Assembly: GCA_003222835.1 (NCBI GenBank)
Contig: QHXE01000298.1
Location: 1 to 5,556, forward strand
Direction: 5' to 3'
Origin: Acidobacteriota bacterium
Lineage (GTDB): Bacteria; Acidobacteriota; Blastocatellia; Pyrinomonadales; Pyrinomonadaceae
Length of the DNA stretch: 5,556 nt
Shown here: one piece after another, positions 5,281 to 5,556 of the stretch
Layout of the letters: every line of letters begins with the position of its first letter
How positions within the stretch are numbered: the stretch's first letter is position 1
Translations under genes and position numbers: made by a program
Notes under the pieces: generated by a model
Told to the model about the DNA's origin: nothing
Database searches by the model: none
The model's input: the letters and a program-made list of their open reading frames with translations, nothing else

Positions 5281-5304
5281 GTCCACAAAAACCTGGGAAG
5301 TCCA
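5281..5304 (-). repeat. IS3 terminal inverted repeat, left end (IRL)
   Basis: On the minus strand it begins TGGACTTCCCAGG and ends TGTGGAC. It is the end upstream of the transposase start and pairs with the repeat at 4324-4347. Confidence 0.85.
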
Positions 5305-5556
5305 CACTCTATGACGTCCCACGTAAGAGCGGTGGCCAAAGCGATATACACGACTGCCGCGATCACCGAGTGAAGAATAAATCGGCGATTCGCAATCCAA
5401 GCGGCCAAGTACCCTGGAAGCCCCACCTGCAAGATGCACATGAGCAACATGACCACAATGGGCAAGGGATGCCGGAAGTAGTCGTGTGGGGGTGACCCGC
5501 GCGTGATGTGATCGTAGATAAGGATTTGGTAGTACGGAACCAGCACCAACAGCAAG
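5305..5556 (-). pseudogene. membrane-protein gene fragment cut by the IS
   Basis: An open minus-strand frame enters from the right window edge and runs 83 codons to the IS boundary. It contains two clear hydrophobic segments (about residues 31-53, PIVVMLLMCILQVGLPGYL, and 60-79) and the end of a third at the edge (LLLVLVPY), with a polar loop ITRGSPPHDYFRHP between. I do not recognise the family. The true start is probably outside the window. The frame continues through the IS end without a stop and terminates at 5109, which would add about 65 unrelated residues to a fusion product. The missing C-terminal part is not visible left of the IS at 4323, so the gene is probably non-functional. Confidence 0.65.

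Larger units (their letters stand above)
4324..5304 (-). mobile_element. IS3-family insertion sequence without orfA
   Basis: A 981-bp element bounded by 5'-TG and CA-3', with terminal inverted repeats of 24 bp that match at 21 positions. It holds one gene, an IS3-type OrfB transposase on the minus strand, whose stop lies 3 bp inside the right repeat. IS3 elements are usually about 1.2-1.5 kb with an upstream orfA; here only 39 bp separates the left repeat from the OrfB start, so orfA is absent. No exact 3-5 bp target duplication is seen: the flanking 4-mers are CCCT and CACT on the + strand. It may be a deletion derivative or a naturally single-ORF type. The right-hand neighbour gene is interrupted by it. 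Confidence 0.85.

Overview
This is an accessory-looking stretch of a moderately GC-rich bacterial chromosome: a few ordinary genes, long gene-poor gaps and an insertion sequence (IS) that has broken a neighbouring gene. No rRNA, tRNA or housekeeping gene fixes the taxon. The gene types and alternative TTG/GTG starts with good Shine-Dalgarno sites would suit a soil Acidobacteriota or Proteobacteria lineage, but that is a guess.

Layout. Positions 1-684 hold no convincing gene. They carry a 14-bp direct repeat, an attC-like hairpin and a lone TATAAT box. At 685-747 a 20-codon ORF with a strong Shine-Dalgarno ends in a TTGA overlap with the start of a membrane-anchored metallo-beta-lactamase-fold hydrolase (744-1712, +). 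A 281-bp gap separates this gene from a convergent minus-strand operon read from 3893 down to 1994: TetR-family regulator, 7-helix membrane protein of an unnamed family, and a small cupin. Spacings in the operon are 5 and 23 bp. A perfect 7+7 inverted repeat overlaps the tetR start codon and is the obvious candidate autoregulatory operator.

Between the tetR start and the IS, about 430 bp is non-coding and contains GC-rich, mutually exclusive inverted repeats. From 4324 to 5304 lies a 981-bp IS3-family element with TG...CA ends and 24-bp inverted repeats (21 matches). It carries a complete DD(35)E OrfB transposase but no orfA. Immediately right of it (5305-5556) is the internal part of a membrane-protein gene, cut by the IS and running off the window edge.

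How the genes work together. The TetR protein probably senses a small molecule and controls itself, the membrane protein and the cupin as one unit; the ligand and purpose are not visible. The MBL hydrolase is a separate unit on the other strand. I see no clear defence system or biosynthetic cluster. The least ordinary items are the overlapping leader ORF, the operator on the tetR start codon, the orfA-less IS3 element and the attC-like hairpin.
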